Below are positions 9,101-17,429 of a stretch of DNA of 64,000 bases, one piece after another. The DNA comes from Roseovarius sp. M141 (lineage in GTDB: Bacteria; Pseudomonadota; Alphaproteobacteria; Rhodobacterales; Rhodobacteraceae), in the NCBI RefSeq assembly GCF_024355225.1, contig NZ_VCNH01000008.1, positions 2,976,001 through 3,040,000 of the forward strand, in the 5' to 3' direction. Each line of letters begins with the position of its first letter. The stretch's first letter is position 1. The position numbers and the translations under genes are program-made. The notes under the pieces were generated by a model. The model made no database searches. It saw only the letters and a list, made by a program, of their open reading frames with translations, and was not told the origin of the DNA.

Positions 9101-9628
9101 TTGCAGTTCCACATACAACCGATCACCGTAGATTTCGGCCAATTGGCGCATCAGCGCCTCGGCGGCGGGGCGCTGGTTGGCGCGCAACAGGCGTCCTACA
9201 GGGCCGTCGGGGCCGCCCGAAAGGCAGATCAGGCCGCCAGAATTTTCGGCCAGATCGGCGCGGGTGACATGCGGCAGCGTGCCGTCGCCGCGCAGATACA
9301 GGCAGGAGTTGAGCTTCATCAGATGCTCGTACCCCTCTTCGTTCTGGGCCAGCAGAACGATGGGCGCGGGCGGCGGCACCCTCTCGCCCGGGGCGACGTC
9401 GACATAGGCCAGATCGATCTGACAGCCCATGATCGGCTGAATGCCCGCACCCGCCGCAGACACTGCGAATTCAAGCGCAGCGAACATGTTGTTCGTGTCC
9501 GTCACGGCGACAGCGGGCATGCCTGCGCTCTGGCACAGGCCCGGCAGCTTTTTCAGGCGCATGGCCCCTTCAAGCAGGGAATATTCGCTGTGAACGCGCA
9601 GGTGGATGAATCGGGCTGAATTTGACAT
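6128..9628 (-). CDS. dnaE: DNA polymerase III subunit alpha
   Basis: Replicative polymerase catalytic subunit, 1166 residues, the length of DnaE1. It opens with the PHP domain (FIHLRVHSEYSLLEGAMRLK). The polymerase active-site aspartates are in MPDFDIDF at D403 and D405, with the third in KFDFLGLKTL. Further marks are GPGRGSGAGSLVAYAL and NASTHAAGVVIGDRPLD, and an OB-fold nucleic-acid-binding domain follows near residues 980-1060 (VKMAGIVAGRQERKSARGN). The C-terminus ends MDVQDL just before the 11-bp repeats. It is a single gene, divergent from the DUF938 gene. No intein or insertion is seen. Confidence 0.97.
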   Translation of the reverse strand: MSNSARFIHLRVHSEYSLLEGAMRLKKLPGLCQSAGMPAVAVTDTNNMFAALEFAVSAAGAGIQPIMGCQIDLAYVDVAPGERVPPPAPIVLLAQNEEGYEHLMKLNSCLYLRGDGTLPHVTRADLAENSGGLICLSGGPDGPVGRLLRANQRPAAEALMRQLAEIYGDRLYVELQRHPGEDGLPESERLSERGHVEMAYAMELPLVATNDVYFPKSEMYEAHDAMLCVAEGTYVDQSAPRRRLTPQHNFKTPREMATLFADLPEAIENTIEIAKRCAFGAYRRDPILPKFADDEVDELRRQAKEGLAARLAVIPHATSVEDYEKRLEFELGIIEGMGFPGYFLIVADFIKWAKDRDIPVGPGRGSGAGSLVAYALTITDLDPLRYSLLFERFLNPERVSMPDFDIDFCMDRREEVIQYVQDKYGRDRVGQIITFGALLSKAAVRDIGRVLQMPYGQVDRLSKMIPVEGVKPVSIQQALIQEDRLREEARNEEVVDRLLKYGMQVEGLLRNASTHAAGVVIGDRPLDALVPLYQDPRSDMPATQFNMKWVEQAGLVKFDFLGLKTLTVIQNAIQQIHGEGRDLHTAADGSAIYEPIEGAENDIGQIPLDDAKTYALYAKAKTVAVFQVESSGMMDALKRMKPDCIEDIIALVALYRPGPMENIPKFCEVKNAISERDALHPTIDHILDETQGIIVYQEQVMQIAQEMAGYSLGGADLLRRAMGKKIQEAMDAERPKFIAGAKENGVDDAKALEVWNLLDKFANYGFNKSHAAAYAVVSYQTAWLKANHPTEFMAGVMNCDIHLTDKLSVYFEEVKKGLGLPWAPPCVNRSDAQFMVRDGVLHYGLGALKNVGVEAMKLIVEGRDGKPFATLYDFARRVDIKRIGKRPMEMLARSGAFDEIDRNRRRVFGAIEALMNYSAAIHDQKNSAQVSLFGEAGEDLPEPRLLPADDWLPAERLTEEFKAVGFYLSGHPLDDYMAALKRKKIKTLDEVMQQAARAPCVVKMAGIVAGRQERKSARGNRFAFVQLSDTTGGYEVVMFSETLEKSREHIDTGAQVVVTVEATMESEQLKLLARSVAPIDGVVADAGSLGLRIFVDAPGAVASVARVLEGAAEAARAARPGPIRFCLMGDGLPGEVELSAGRDYPVTPQIKGAIKSLDGVMDVQDL

Positions 9629-9751
9629 GGCGATAGTTTAGGCCAGTGGTATCGTAGCCGCCAGTGGGCAATCCGCGATGCCCCCGCGGCACCCGTCGTA
9701 ACAACCACCAAGATCTTGGCAATTTCGCAGCAAGAATAAAAGGATACGCCT

Positions 9752-10402
9752 ATGACCCACCGCACGCGGCTACCGTCCTCTGCCTCAATTGCCCTGCCAG
9801 ATACTGGTGCGCGGCTGACAGCGCCTTCGGCCCAGCGCAACGCGCCCGCGATTGCCGCGGTGCTGGCGCAGCATGGCCCGCAATCAGGCCGCGCGCTGGA
9901 AATAGCCAGCGGGACAGGGCAGCATGTGGTTGCCTTTGCCGCCGCCCTGCCTGGCCTCACCTGGCAGCCGACCGAAATTGACGCCACCCGCCGCACCAGC
10001 ATTGACGCATGGGCAGAGGCGCACAACATTCTGCCTGCGATCCCGCTTGACGCGACCGCGCCCGAATGGGGCGTGCGACACGCGGGACAGGATCTGATCG
10101 TGCTGGTGAACCTGCTGCATCTCATCAGTGACGCCGAGGCGCAGATCCTGCTGCGCGAGGTCGCTGCCGCACTGGCGCCCGGTGCGCTGTTCGCCGTCTA
10201 TGGCCCCTTCTTGCAGGGCGGATGCACTGTGTCGCAGGCCGACGCCGATTTTGACGCCAGCCTGCGCGCGAATGATCCTGAAATCGGGTACAAGGATGTC
10301 GACGACGTTCTGCACTGGATGGATTACGCGGGGCTGTGCCCCGAGCCGCCCATCGACATGCCCAGCAACAACCTGATGCTGCTGGCCCGTCAGGCGCTGT
10401 AG
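9752..10402 (+). CDS. DUF938 methyltransferase-like protein
   Basis: Protein of 216 residues. It has a Rossmann-type SAM-binding opening, ALEIASGTGQHVVAFA (about residues 48-63), then LTWQPTEIDATRR, and LIVLVNLLHLISDAEAQILL where a class I methyltransferase would have its motif IV region. The family (DUF938/UPF0585) is widespread but its substrate is unknown. The ATG at 9752 follows AAAGGATACGCCT, a good ribosome site. Its last 13 bases overlap the end of the convergent amidohydrolase gene. Confidence 0.85.
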   Translation: MTHRTRLPSSASIALPDTGARLTAPSAQRNAPAIAAVLAQHGPQSGRALEIASGTGQHVVAFAAALPGLTWQPTEIDATRRTSIDAWAEAHNILPAIPLDATAPEWGVRHAGQDLIVLVNLLHLISDAEAQILLREVAAALAPGALFAVYGPFLQGGCTVSQADADFDASLRANDPEIGYKDVDDVLHWMDYAGLCPEPPIDMPSNNLMLLARQAL

Positions 10403-12054
10403 GTCACCTGCCCGCCGCAGATCGTGAGCACTGCGCGCGCTTGGTGGATGGCATCGGGCGCGCAGGTCTCCAGATCGCGGTCCATCACCACCACATCGCC
10501 CATCTGCCCCGGTATCAGTTGCCCCTTGCGGCCCTCGTTGAACTCCACCCACGCGTTGCCACTGGTGTAGGAGGCGAGCGTATCCATCAGGCTTTGCGGG
10601 CGCACGTCCCACGGCACGCCGGGCTGCGCGGGCGCGATCGCGCACTGGATGTTGCGCATCACATCGACCGGCACGACCGGCCAGTCGGTCGAGAAAATCA
10701 CCGGCGCGCCGGTGTCGCGGATGCGCTGCCATGCATAGGCGTAGGGGTATTGATCGTCATGCAGCAGGGTGCCCTGCGGAACGATCGGGAAATAATCCCC
10801 CAGCGGCGAGTGGCGCGGCTGGAGTGACGCGACCGCGCCCAAGGCATGGATGCGCGGCAGGTCGTCGGGGTGGATCAGTTCGATATGTTCGATTCGGTGG
10901 CGCGAATCGCGCGCGCCGTTGGCATTGCGTGCGGCTTCATACCCGTCCAGCGTGCAGCGCGTCGCCAGATCACCGATGGAATGAACGCTCAGTTGCAGGC
11001 CCATGGCATCGGCGCGGATGCTGGCCGCGTTGAAATGATCCGGCTCGAATACCGGCTCGCCCACCATGTCGGTGCCGGGATAGGGCCGCGTCATCATCGC
11101 TGTTTTGGTGTCGATAACGCCGTCCATGAACATCTTGACCCGGCCCGACCAGACCCGGTCGCCGGTATAGCGACGCCTCATTTCCGCAGCCTCCTCCAGC
11201 CGGTCCAGCGGGTCGTAATTTTTCAGGTGAAACGGAACCTGCATGCGACATTTCAGATCGCCCGCGGCATCCAGATCGCTAAGCAGTTCCATCTGATAGA
11301 AATTGCCGTCCATGTTATGCATCGTCGTGATGCCGTGGCTGGCCGCATGCGCCAGCCCCTTGGCCAGCAGGCGGCGGTCGGCGGCGCGCTCTCCTTGCGT
11401 CACAGGCGGCTCTGGCTCGGCGCCGGTAACGTAGCCCAGCATGTCGCGCCCGCCCGTGCGGCTGAGCTTTAGCACCGGGCCGAAGGCGCCGGTTTCCTGC
11501 AACTCACCCGAGGCTGTCCCGCCCTCCTCCATCACGATCACGCTGCCTTCTGGCACCGGGCCGCCATGCAGCAGGCCCGCCTGCTCCAGCGCCATCGTAT
11601 TGGCCCAGAGGGTATGAATATCAGGCGCCAGCAACGCCAGAGGGCGGCCCGGCAACATGGCATCCAGATCATGGCGCGTGGGATTGCGCCCGTCCATCAG
11701 CCCGTAGGCGGTGCCGGTGCCCAGGATCATCGGCTCGCCCGGGTTGGCATCTGCATAGGCGCGGATCGTCTGCGCCGCGCGCTGCGCCGTTTCAACCCCT
11801 TCCATCGCCATGAATTCCAGCGCGGCAGAACCTTGGAACAGATGCACGTGACTGTCGATGAAACCGGGCAGAACCGTGCCGCCGGCCGCATCGATCACCC
11901 GCGCGCCCGGCGCCGCCAGATCGCGGATATCAGCCGTGCTACCCACGGCCAGAATCGTCGCTCCGGCCAGTGCCACCGCCTCGGCACGGGGATACGCGCC
12001 ATCCATCGTCAGAACCTTGCCGTTCAGGATCACCAGATCCGCTGTGCCCGCCAT
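10390..12054 (-). CDS. Amidohydrolase family protein (YtcJ-like, metal-dependent)
   Basis: Protein of 554 residues in the amidohydrolase superfamily branch with an HxH motif. It opens with the small beta domain [19 protein letters not shown], then [15 protein letters not shown] (metal ligands H69 and H71), later [11 protein letters not shown] and [12 protein letters not shown], and ends with [14 protein letters not shown] and a returning beta strand. Members hydrolyse amides or formamides; the substrate is not predictable. No signal peptide. ATG 12054 is chosen over the frame open to 12210, which runs into the potA remnant. It lies beside a decayed amine transporter and a NylB-like hydrolase, so all may once have served one uptake-and-hydrolysis pathway. 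Confidence 0.88.
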   Translation of the reverse strand: MAGTADLVILNGKVLTMDGAYPRAEAVALAGATILAVGSTADIRDLAAPGARVIDAAGGTVLPGFIDSHVHLFQGSAALEFMAMEGVETAQRAAQTIRAYADANPGEPMILGTGTAYGLMDGRNPTRHDLDAMLPGRPLALLAPDIHTLWANTMALEQAGLLHGGPVPEGSVIVMEEGGTASGELQETGAFGPVLKLSRTGGRDMLGYVTGAEPEPPVTQGERAADRRLLAKGLAHAASHGITTMHNMDGNFYQMELLSDLDAAGDLKCRMQVPFHLKNYDPLDRLEEAAEMRRRYTGDRVWSGRVKMFMDGVIDTKTAMMTRPYPGTDMVGEPVFEPDHFNAASIRADAMGLQLSVHSIGDLATRCTLDGYEAARNANGARDSRHRIEHIELIHPDDLPRIHALGAVASLQPRHSPLGDYFPIVPQGTLLHDDQYPYAYAWQRIRDTGAPVIFSTDWPVVPVDVMRNIQCAIAPAQPGVPWDVRPQSLMDTLASYTSGNAWVEFNEGRKGQLIPGQMGDVVVMDRDLETCAPDAIHQARAVLTICGGQVTYSA

Positions 12055-12111
12055 GCGCCCGCTCCCTTGGCCAAAGGTATTCGCCCCCAGATTGGGCCAT
12101 CCTGCGCGCTG

Positions 12112-12333
12112 CGGCAAGCGGCTGGGCAATCCGTTGTCGGCGCTGGACCCGAAACCGCGCGAGGAAATGCAGATCGCGCTGAACCTCCTGCATCGCGAGA
12201 CGGGCATCACCTTTGTCTTTGTGACCCACGATCAGAAAGAGGCGCTGACCAGTCCGACCGGATCGCGGTCATGCAGGCGGGCAGCATCCTTCAGGTCGGA
12301 GTCCCGAAAGAGATCCGCAACAATTTCGCGCGC
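12112..12333 (+). pseudogene. Remnant of polyamine-type ABC transporter ATPase (PotA-like)
   Basis: Only the Walker B to D-loop part survives: [17 protein letters not shown] (intact genes read LDEPLSALD), then [21 protein letters not shown] frameshift then moves the reading to [20 protein letters not shown] and RNNFAR, after which similarity stops. The Walker A half is missing, and the left end abuts the amidohydrolase start. Family assignment rests on these motifs and on the potB- and potD-like debris that follows. Confidence 0.85.
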
Positions 12334-12449
12334 CATCGTTCAGACATCCTTATTCTATACCAATATATTAGGCATCAATCATAATGTAAAAAATAACGCG
12401 CAATCCTGCCAGCCGGGGCATCAATCGCCTCGGCGCCGCACGTCATTGC

Positions 12450-12800
12450 CGCTGGCAACTGATGTCGCCCGCACTAATCATCGGGTTTCCGACCGCGTAT
12501 TTCATCGCATCCAAGCCGCCGAAGTATCGCAATTCCTGGCTGTGCCCGATCACCCTGCACTTCACGGTTCTGCCGCTCTATGCCAGTCTCGAAAGGCTGG
12601 GTTCCGGCTGGTCGAGGCCGCGTACGACCTTTACGCCAGCCGTTTTCAGGTGCTGCGCCATGTCATCATCCCGATGGCGAGACCGGGCATCGTGGCGGCC
12701 TGCATTCTGGTGTTCATCCCCGGCGTTGGCGCCTGTATTACGCCCAAATTACTGGGCGGCGGCGCGGCACTGGCCACCACCCGCATGCACGCTCCGGGGA
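12450..12800 (+). pseudogene. Remnant of polyamine-type ABC permease (PotB-like)
   Basis: Pieces of a PotB-type permease in two frames. One frame reads [20 protein letters not shown] and [12 protein letters not shown]. The other continues [20 protein letters not shown], then [20 protein letters not shown] and KLLGGGAA. The EAA-loop region (EAAYDLYAS) is recognisable. The central and N-terminal membrane segments are missing and at least one frameshift separates the pieces, so no transporter can be made. Confidence 0.82.
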
Positions 12801-12869
12801 CAGACGCTCGCCTAGGCGGTCATCAAGCAACTGACCGGCCTCACCGGCACAGGGTATCTGATGCTGGCG

Positions 12870-13285
12870 CACGACGGACTACGCACCCGTCGAGAAGCTG
12901 ACGTTGCGTGATATCAAACTCAGCCAGACATGGAACAGCGCCGCCATGCGCCCGCGCGACCAGCCCCCGACGCTGGCCTGTGCCCCCCAGATGACGGCTT
13001 CACCGGTTGGATGGACAACGCCGCCGTCCTGAAGAACGCAGCCAATATGGAAAACGCCAAGTTGTTCATCAACTTCATCATGTTGCCCGAGAACGCGGGC
13101 TGATTTCCAACTTTACCCACTATGCCAATGGCATCACCGGCAGCGTGGAATTCGTGGGCAAGTACATGAAAACGGCGCCCGAAATCGTGATGCCGGACGA
13201 CGCCCCAGCGCCTGATTTCGTCCAGCCCTGCCCGCACGAGGTGACCGATCTGTGCAACCGTATCTGGACGACGCTGAAGCAATAG
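12870..13285 (+). pseudogene. Remnant of polyamine-type substrate-binding protein (PotD-like), C-terminal part
   Basis: Fragments [20 protein letters not shown] and [10 protein letters not shown], then [35 protein letters not shown], and finally [18 protein letters not shown] through to the natural end ICNRIWTTLKQ-like tail (CNRIWTTLKQ). They lie in three frames. This is the C-terminal half of a spermidine/putrescine-binding protein with several frameshifts and no N-terminus. The order ATPase, permease, binding protein keeps the original operon direction. Confidence 0.85.
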
Positions 13286-13377
13286 GGCATTGCCATAGGC
13301 AGGCGGGGCGCGATATCAGCACCCCGCCGTCAAGTTTTGCGCGCACCGCGTCGCGCCCAGCCCTAAGGAAACCCGCC

Positions 13378-14661
13378 ATGACCGTCCCCGTCGCCCCCAG
13401 CCCAGCGCCGCAACCCCCGCTCAGCGCGCGCGAACAGGGGATCATGCAAGGGTTCCCGCCAGCGCCGGACAAGATTCCCGGCCCAACCAACTGGGACATG
13501 CCGCCCTACAACCGCTGGTCATTCCAGAATATGCGCGGCCTGTTCCCGACAACCGACGTACGGCGCGGCGATGGCCCCGTGCGCGATCTGCCCGCCGCTC
13601 CGCAGGAGGATCTGGGCGAGATCACGTTCAAGACGATGGCGGGCGAGACCAGCACCATCGATGACTGGCTGGCCCACAGCTATACCGACGGGTTTCTGGT
13701 GATGAGCCGCGGCAAGGTCGTGTCCGAGCAGTATTTCAACGACATGGAGGGGCACACCCCGCATCTGTCGCAATCGGTCGCCAAATCGCTCGTCGGCACG
13801 CTGGCCGGCGTTCTGAATGGCGAGGGCGCGCTGGATCTGCATGCACCACTCCTGGACCTGATACCCGAGCTGGGCAATTCGGGCTACGCTGGCGCGACCG
13901 TCGGTCAGGTGCTGGACATGCGCACCGGTACGCGGTTCACCGAGGAATACAACATGCCCGGATCGGACATGACCCGGATTGACATTGCCAGTGGCTGGCG
14001 CCCGCCCGTGCCGGGCGAGGCTGTGCCGACCATCCGCGAGGTGATTCAGACCCTGCAAGCCGAGCGTCCCCATGGCGAGGCGTTCAACTACCGCTCGATC
14101 GAAACGGACGTTGCCGCCTGGGCCTTGGAGCGGGCGGGCGGTCAATCGCTGGCCGCGCTGATGTCGGACCGCATCTGGCAACATATCGGCGCCGAGCGTG
14201 ACGGGTTCTTTACCGTCGACGCCGCAGGCACCGCGCTGGCCGATGGCGGATTTAACGCGACGATGCGGGACTATGCGCGCTTTGGTCTGATGATGTTGCA
14301 GGGCGGCGCCGTCGAGGGGCGTCAGGTCGTCCCGGAGGCATGGGTGCGCGCCTGCGCCCGCGGCGATACCGCCGCTTTCGGCGAACCTTATACAGCGACA
14401 TCGCCGCACGGCGCCTATAGTCGCCAGTGGTGGATTCATGACGCGAAGCGCGGCGATTTCATGGCACGAGGCGTCTTTGGCCAGCTGATCTATCTCGATC
14501 CGCAGACAGAGTTCATGGCCGTCAAGCTTTCGACCTGGCCCGACTTCCTGATCCACAGCTACACTGTCGACATGCTGTCGGCGGTCACCACCATCCGCGA
14601 CGCCTTGGCCGAATCCGAGGCCAGCCCCAAGAAGTTCACCGATTTCCTGCGCCGTCGCTGA
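13378..14661 (+). CDS. Serine hydrolase, class C beta-lactamase/NylB-like fold
   Basis: Protein of 427 residues. The nucleophile motif SxxK is in LSQSVAKSLVGTLAG (Ser133-V-A-K136); the helper tyrosine is probably in EAFNYRSIETDVAAW (YxS/N-type). The C-terminal part has GAYSRQWWIHD, as in 6-aminohexanoate-dimer hydrolase and EstB-type esterases. No signal peptide is seen, which fits a cytosolic amide or ester hydrolase rather than a beta-lactamase. ATG 13378 follows CTAAGGAAACCCGCC. Its placement right after the ruined PotD-like gene and near the amidohydrolase suggests that it once hydrolysed an imported amide. Confidence 0.88.
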   Translation: MTVPVAPSPAPQPPLSAREQGIMQGFPPAPDKIPGPTNWDMPPYNRWSFQNMRGLFPTTDVRRGDGPVRDLPAAPQEDLGEITFKTMAGETSTIDDWLAHSYTDGFLVMSRGKVVSEQYFNDMEGHTPHLSQSVAKSLVGTLAGVLNGEGALDLHAPLLDLIPELGNSGYAGATVGQVLDMRTGTRFTEEYNMPGSDMTRIDIASGWRPPVPGEAVPTIREVIQTLQAERPHGEAFNYRSIETDVAAWALERAGGQSLAALMSDRIWQHIGAERDGFFTVDAAGTALADGGFNATMRDYARFGLMMLQGGAVEGRQVVPEAWVRACARGDTAAFGEPYTATSPHGAYSRQWWIHDAKRGDFMARGVFGQLIYLDPQTEFMAVKLSTWPDFLIHSYTVDMLSAVTTIRDALAESEASPKKFTDFLRRR

Positions 14662-14711
14662 ACGTCGCAATCGCACCTGCGCAGGCATGCGCGGAAAACA
14701 TGGCTGATCAC

Positions 14712-14746
14712 AAAAAGGAGGCACCGACAACGGTGCCGCCTTTTCA
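14712..14746. terminator. Bidirectional terminator between serine hydrolase and sulfur module
   Basis: AAAAGG and GGCACCG (14713-14726) pair with CGGTGCC and CCTTTT (14731-14744) around an ACAA loop, with one mismatch. A-run before and T-run after the stem make it a Rho-independent terminator for both convergent transcripts. Confidence 0.85.
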
Positions 14747-14765
14747 TTTGTGCATGGCGCGCGGC

Positions 14766-14930
14766 TCAGTCCGGCAGGGCACCGCAGAACCCACCGGACG
14801 GCGCCACGCCCGACCCAAAGGCCAAGATCGGTGGCGCCGTATAAGGATTGGGCGGCGATGCCGTGATGTCCAGCCCGATCACCAGCAGGACAAGGGCCAG
14901 TGCGGCCAGCGCGATGATACGGCGACTCAT
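14766..14930 (-). CDS. Small membrane protein coupled to the YeeE/YedE gene
   Basis: Protein of 54 residues: one N-terminal membrane helix (IIALAALALVLLVIGLDI), then TASPPNPYTAPPILAFGSG and the tail VAPSGGFCGALPD. Its ATG overlaps the stop of the upstream transporter gene by four bases (ATGA), a strong sign that it is translated with it. I do not recognise a named family. The cysteine in the tail and the company of a thiosulfate-type transporter and a rhodanese suggest a sulfur-related accessory role, but this is inference. The N-terminal helix could also be an uncleaved signal anchor. Confidence 0.7.
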   Translation of the reverse strand: MSRRIIALAALALVLLVIGLDITASPPNPYTAPPILAFGSGVAPSGGFCGALPD

Positions 14931-16063
14931 GTGCGTGGCTCCAGCCCCAGATGCGGGCGCAATCCGACCCCTACCCACGCCCCGGCAAAGGCAGCAGCGA
15001 ACCAGACCCAGCCATGCAGGCTTCCGGTCGAGATGCCGGAAAAGAACGCGCCGACATTGCAGCCAAAGGCCAACCGCGAGGAAAAACCCAACAGCAGCCC
15101 CGCGATCACGGTTGCCACCCATGCGCGTGCCGGTAGCGTCGGCATCCGCGCCGATAGCCCTCCGGCGCGCCAGTTTGCGATCACGAAGGCGCCCGCAATC
15201 AGCCCGAAATTGGTCAACGACGTGTAATCCGTCAACACGCTGTCGCCCACGCGGGCGGCATTGCCGGGCGTCGACCAAAAGGCCGAACCGCTCAGATCCG
15301 CCCCTGCCCCAACCGCGCCCTTGGCCACCCACAGACCCAGCCCGTAGACCACGCCCCAAGGCTGGCCCGCGACCAGCAGATTGCCAATCGCCAGCGCCGC
15401 AAGGATCAGCGCCGCCACGATCAGGCGGCCCGGAATCCGACGTGTGCCCGGCGCTGCACGCCACAGCAAAAACGCCGCGACCGCCACCAGCAGCGCCAGC
15501 GTGATCGCCAGCCCCTGCCCGCCCCGCAGCACGATGATCGGCAGGCTGCCCAGGTCCGTCCACCACACCAGGCTATACGCACCGAAAAAACTGCCGATGG
15601 CAAAAAACGGCAGCGTCAGCAGACCCACCGGATTGCCGCTGCCGGCATTGATCAGCGTGCCGGACCCGCAGCCCAGCACCAGCTGCATCGCCGCGCCAAA
15701 GACAAAGGCGCCGCCGATCATGGCAAGGCCAACCGGCGCCTCGGCGCCGACCAGTTCGCCCGAATGGCTTTGCAGCAAGGGGATAGCGACGATGGCGACA
15801 ATGCCAATCGACAGAAGTTGCGCCAGAATGCCCGCCGGATCACGCCGCAGGATCATCGCCCGCCACGGCCCGGCAAAGCCAAAGCGCAGCCCCTCCAGCG
15901 TCATGCCAAGGCCCAGACCGATCGCCAACATCAGCCCGAACCGCGGACCGGCCAGCGCGGCGACCAGCACAATCGCAATCAGCGCCCCGATCACCAACGC
16001 GCCGCGCGTCAGGACGCGGCCCCACGGGCCGCGCACATCGTCGTATTGAACCGTATTGGACAT
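14927..16063 (-). CDS. YeeE/YedE family sulfur transporter (TsuA-like)
   Basis: Inner-membrane protein of 378 residues with about nine to ten hydrophobic segments. It has the repeated family signature with a cysteine: LGCGSGTLINAGSGNPVG (C132) and RLAFGCNVGAFFSGI (C335). In TsuA such cysteines line the thiosulfate path. The start (ATG 16063) overlaps the stop of the rhodanese gene by one base (TAATG), and the end overlaps a 54-residue gene. Together these point to uptake of thiosulfate or a related sulfane-sulfur compound, with the periplasmic rhodanese acting on it. Substrate specificity is inferred. Confidence 0.9.
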   Translation of the reverse strand: MSNTVQYDDVRGPWGRVLTRGALVIGALIAIVLVAALAGPRFGLMLAIGLGLGMTLEGLRFGFAGPWRAMILRRDPAGILAQLLSIGIVAIVAIPLLQSHSGELVGAEAPVGLAMIGGAFVFGAAMQLVLGCGSGTLINAGSGNPVGLLTLPFFAIGSFFGAYSLVWWTDLGSLPIIVLRGGQGLAITLALLVAVAAFLLWRAAPGTRRIPGRLIVAALILAALAIGNLLVAGQPWGVVYGLGLWVAKGAVGAGADLSGSAFWSTPGNAARVGDSVLTDYTSLTNFGLIAGAFVIANWRAGGLSARMPTLPARAWVATVIAGLLLGFSSRLAFGCNVGAFFSGISTGSLHGWVWFAAAFAGAWVGVGLRPHLGLEPRT

Positions 16064-16989
16064 TAGTTTGGCATGATCTTGTTCAGAAGGTTTTGGAACA
16101 GGCCCGGCACATTCGCCATCTCGTTATCGGTCTTGGAGTAGCCGACCATGGACTCGGGATACAGCTTGACGTTCGGCACACCGGCCAGTTCTGACATGGC
16201 GAACCAGTCGGTCGCCGCCCAGTGACCCGTGTTGCAGAACGACACGATCTCGGTATCCTTTTTCACGCCCAGCGTCGCCATCAGGTCAGTTGCGGTCGCG
16301 CCATCGACGATCGACGTGCCATCCTTGAACCAGACCGAATGGGTCACATTCTGCGCCCCCGGCAATGTGCCCGGACGTTCGGCGGCGCCATGCGATTGCT
16401 TGCCCTCGTAAAAGCTGGCGGGGCGCGCATCGACCAGCACCGCATCGCGGTCGCCCGCGACAACCGACGCGACATCATCTGTGTCGGCCAGCCATTCGTC
16501 GGAAAAGGTGATGTCGATATCGGACGCCACCGGCTGGGCGGCATCGGTGTCCAGCGGCAGATCTGCCGCCTCCCACGCGGTCATGCCACCGTTCAGGATG
16601 GCCAGTTGCGTCAGGCCCGACGATTTGAGCGTCCAGTAAACCCGCGCGGCGGCGCCGAAATCGGTGTCGCTGTCGCCCTCATGCACGATGGCGATGGGCT
16701 GATCGAAGGTCACGCCCAAGCCTTGCAATGTCGCCTCCAGCTGATCCTCGGGAATGACTTGGCCGGGGTTATCGGACGGACCGCGAAACGCTGCGTAAGG
16801 CGCCGAAATCGCACCGGGGATATGTCCTTCGCCATAGGCATCGCCCCGGATATCCAGGATCAGCAGCGTATCTGCGGACAGACCGGCGTTCAGGGCATCT
16901 GGCGCGACCAGCGGGCCAAACGTATTTTCTGCCGCTGCGACAGAGCCATAGCTGGCAACGGCCAGCGCGGCGATGGCGAAAATCTTCAT
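16063..16989 (-). CDS. Secreted two-domain rhodanese (sulfurtransferase)
   Basis: Protein of 308 residues with signal peptide MKIFAIAALAVASYGSVAAA. Two rhodanese domains follow: the first (about 30-150) has LLILDIRGDAYGEGHIPGAI but no catalytic cysteine at the end, the second (about 175-300) has VLVDARPASFYEG and the active loop SFCNTGHWAA with C252. This is the thiosulfate/3-mercaptopyruvate sulfurtransferase layout. ATG 16989 follows GAGGTG and gives the signal peptide; the frame is open to 17139. It is the first gene of rhodanese-YeeE-small protein, so it probably transfers sulfane sulfur in the periplasm for the transporter next to it. Confidence 0.9.
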   Translation of the reverse strand: MKIFAIAALAVASYGSVAAAENTFGPLVAPDALNAGLSADTLLILDIRGDAYGEGHIPGAISAPYAAFRGPSDNPGQVIPEDQLEATLQGLGVTFDQPIAIVHEGDSDTDFGAAARVYWTLKSSGLTQLAILNGGMTAWEAADLPLDTDAAQPVASDIDITFSDEWLADTDDVASVVAGDRDAVLVDARPASFYEGKQSHGAAERPGTLPGAQNVTHSVWFKDGTSIVDGATATDLMATLGVKKDTEIVSFCNTGHWAATDWFAMSELAGVPNVKLYPESMVGYSKTDNEMANVPGLFQNLLNKIMPN

Positions 16990-17282
16990 GGGGGCACCTC
17001 GGATTGGCTGTTTGAACACAAGATTGATAGTGACCATGTCGGTCGGAACAGGCCGCGTGACAAGGGGCAGATTGTGGCAGATGACCTGTACCGTAGTCAG
17101 AAATTCGCGCGGCGCAAAGATGGTCAGACACAGCCGCAAACCAAGGCCGGATTAACGGAAATTTTGAACTCGAAAGCCCCCCGAAGCAGAACGATTTTCT
17201 TATCAACCCATAATCGCCAGTATATTTTAGAAATACGTCGCGCCCGGCGACTGTCACCGCCCGGCGACATCGACCGGGCCGA
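16990..17282. other. Intergenic region upstream of the rhodanese gene
   Basis: About 290 bp without a supported gene. The part 17155-17250 is AT-richer than its surroundings (TATATTTTAGAAATAC near 17221-17236) and probably holds the promoter of the sulfur module. Reading frames here lack family similarity that I can recognise. Confidence 0.4.
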
Positions 17283-17429
17283 TCACACTGCGCGCCACGT
17301 CGCTGGCCGGGGTTTCACCGTCCAGCAATGCGCGCAGGCGGCTAAGCCTGCGCCCGGCAGCCGCCTGCGGACAAAACCCCCGGATGGGACATCGACGACA
17401 GCGACGCGGGCGTAAAGGTCTGCCATCAT
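17283..17429 (-). CDS. Short ORF coupled to the isochorismatase-like gene, possible gene remnant
   Basis: An ORF of 48 residues starting MMADLYARVAVVDVPSGGF. Its ATG overlaps the stop of the preceding hydrolase gene by ATGA, as real operon genes do here. The rest (RRRLPGAGLAACAHCWTVKP) has no recognised domain. A plausible longer continuation in another frame (GRRLSRLRALLDGETPASDV to 17254) suggests that a larger last gene of the operon has been broken by a frameshift. I cannot name the family. Low confidence that a functional protein is made. Confidence 0.3.
   Translation of the reverse strand: MMADLYARVAVVDVPSGGFVRRRLPGAGLAACAHCWTVKPRPATWRAV

Noticed and set aside
7877..9619. 580-codon open frame on the plus strand
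   Set aside because: It is the antisense shadow of dnaE; GC-rich third positions keep the opposite frame open. Its translation has no domain and is rich in H, Q and R.
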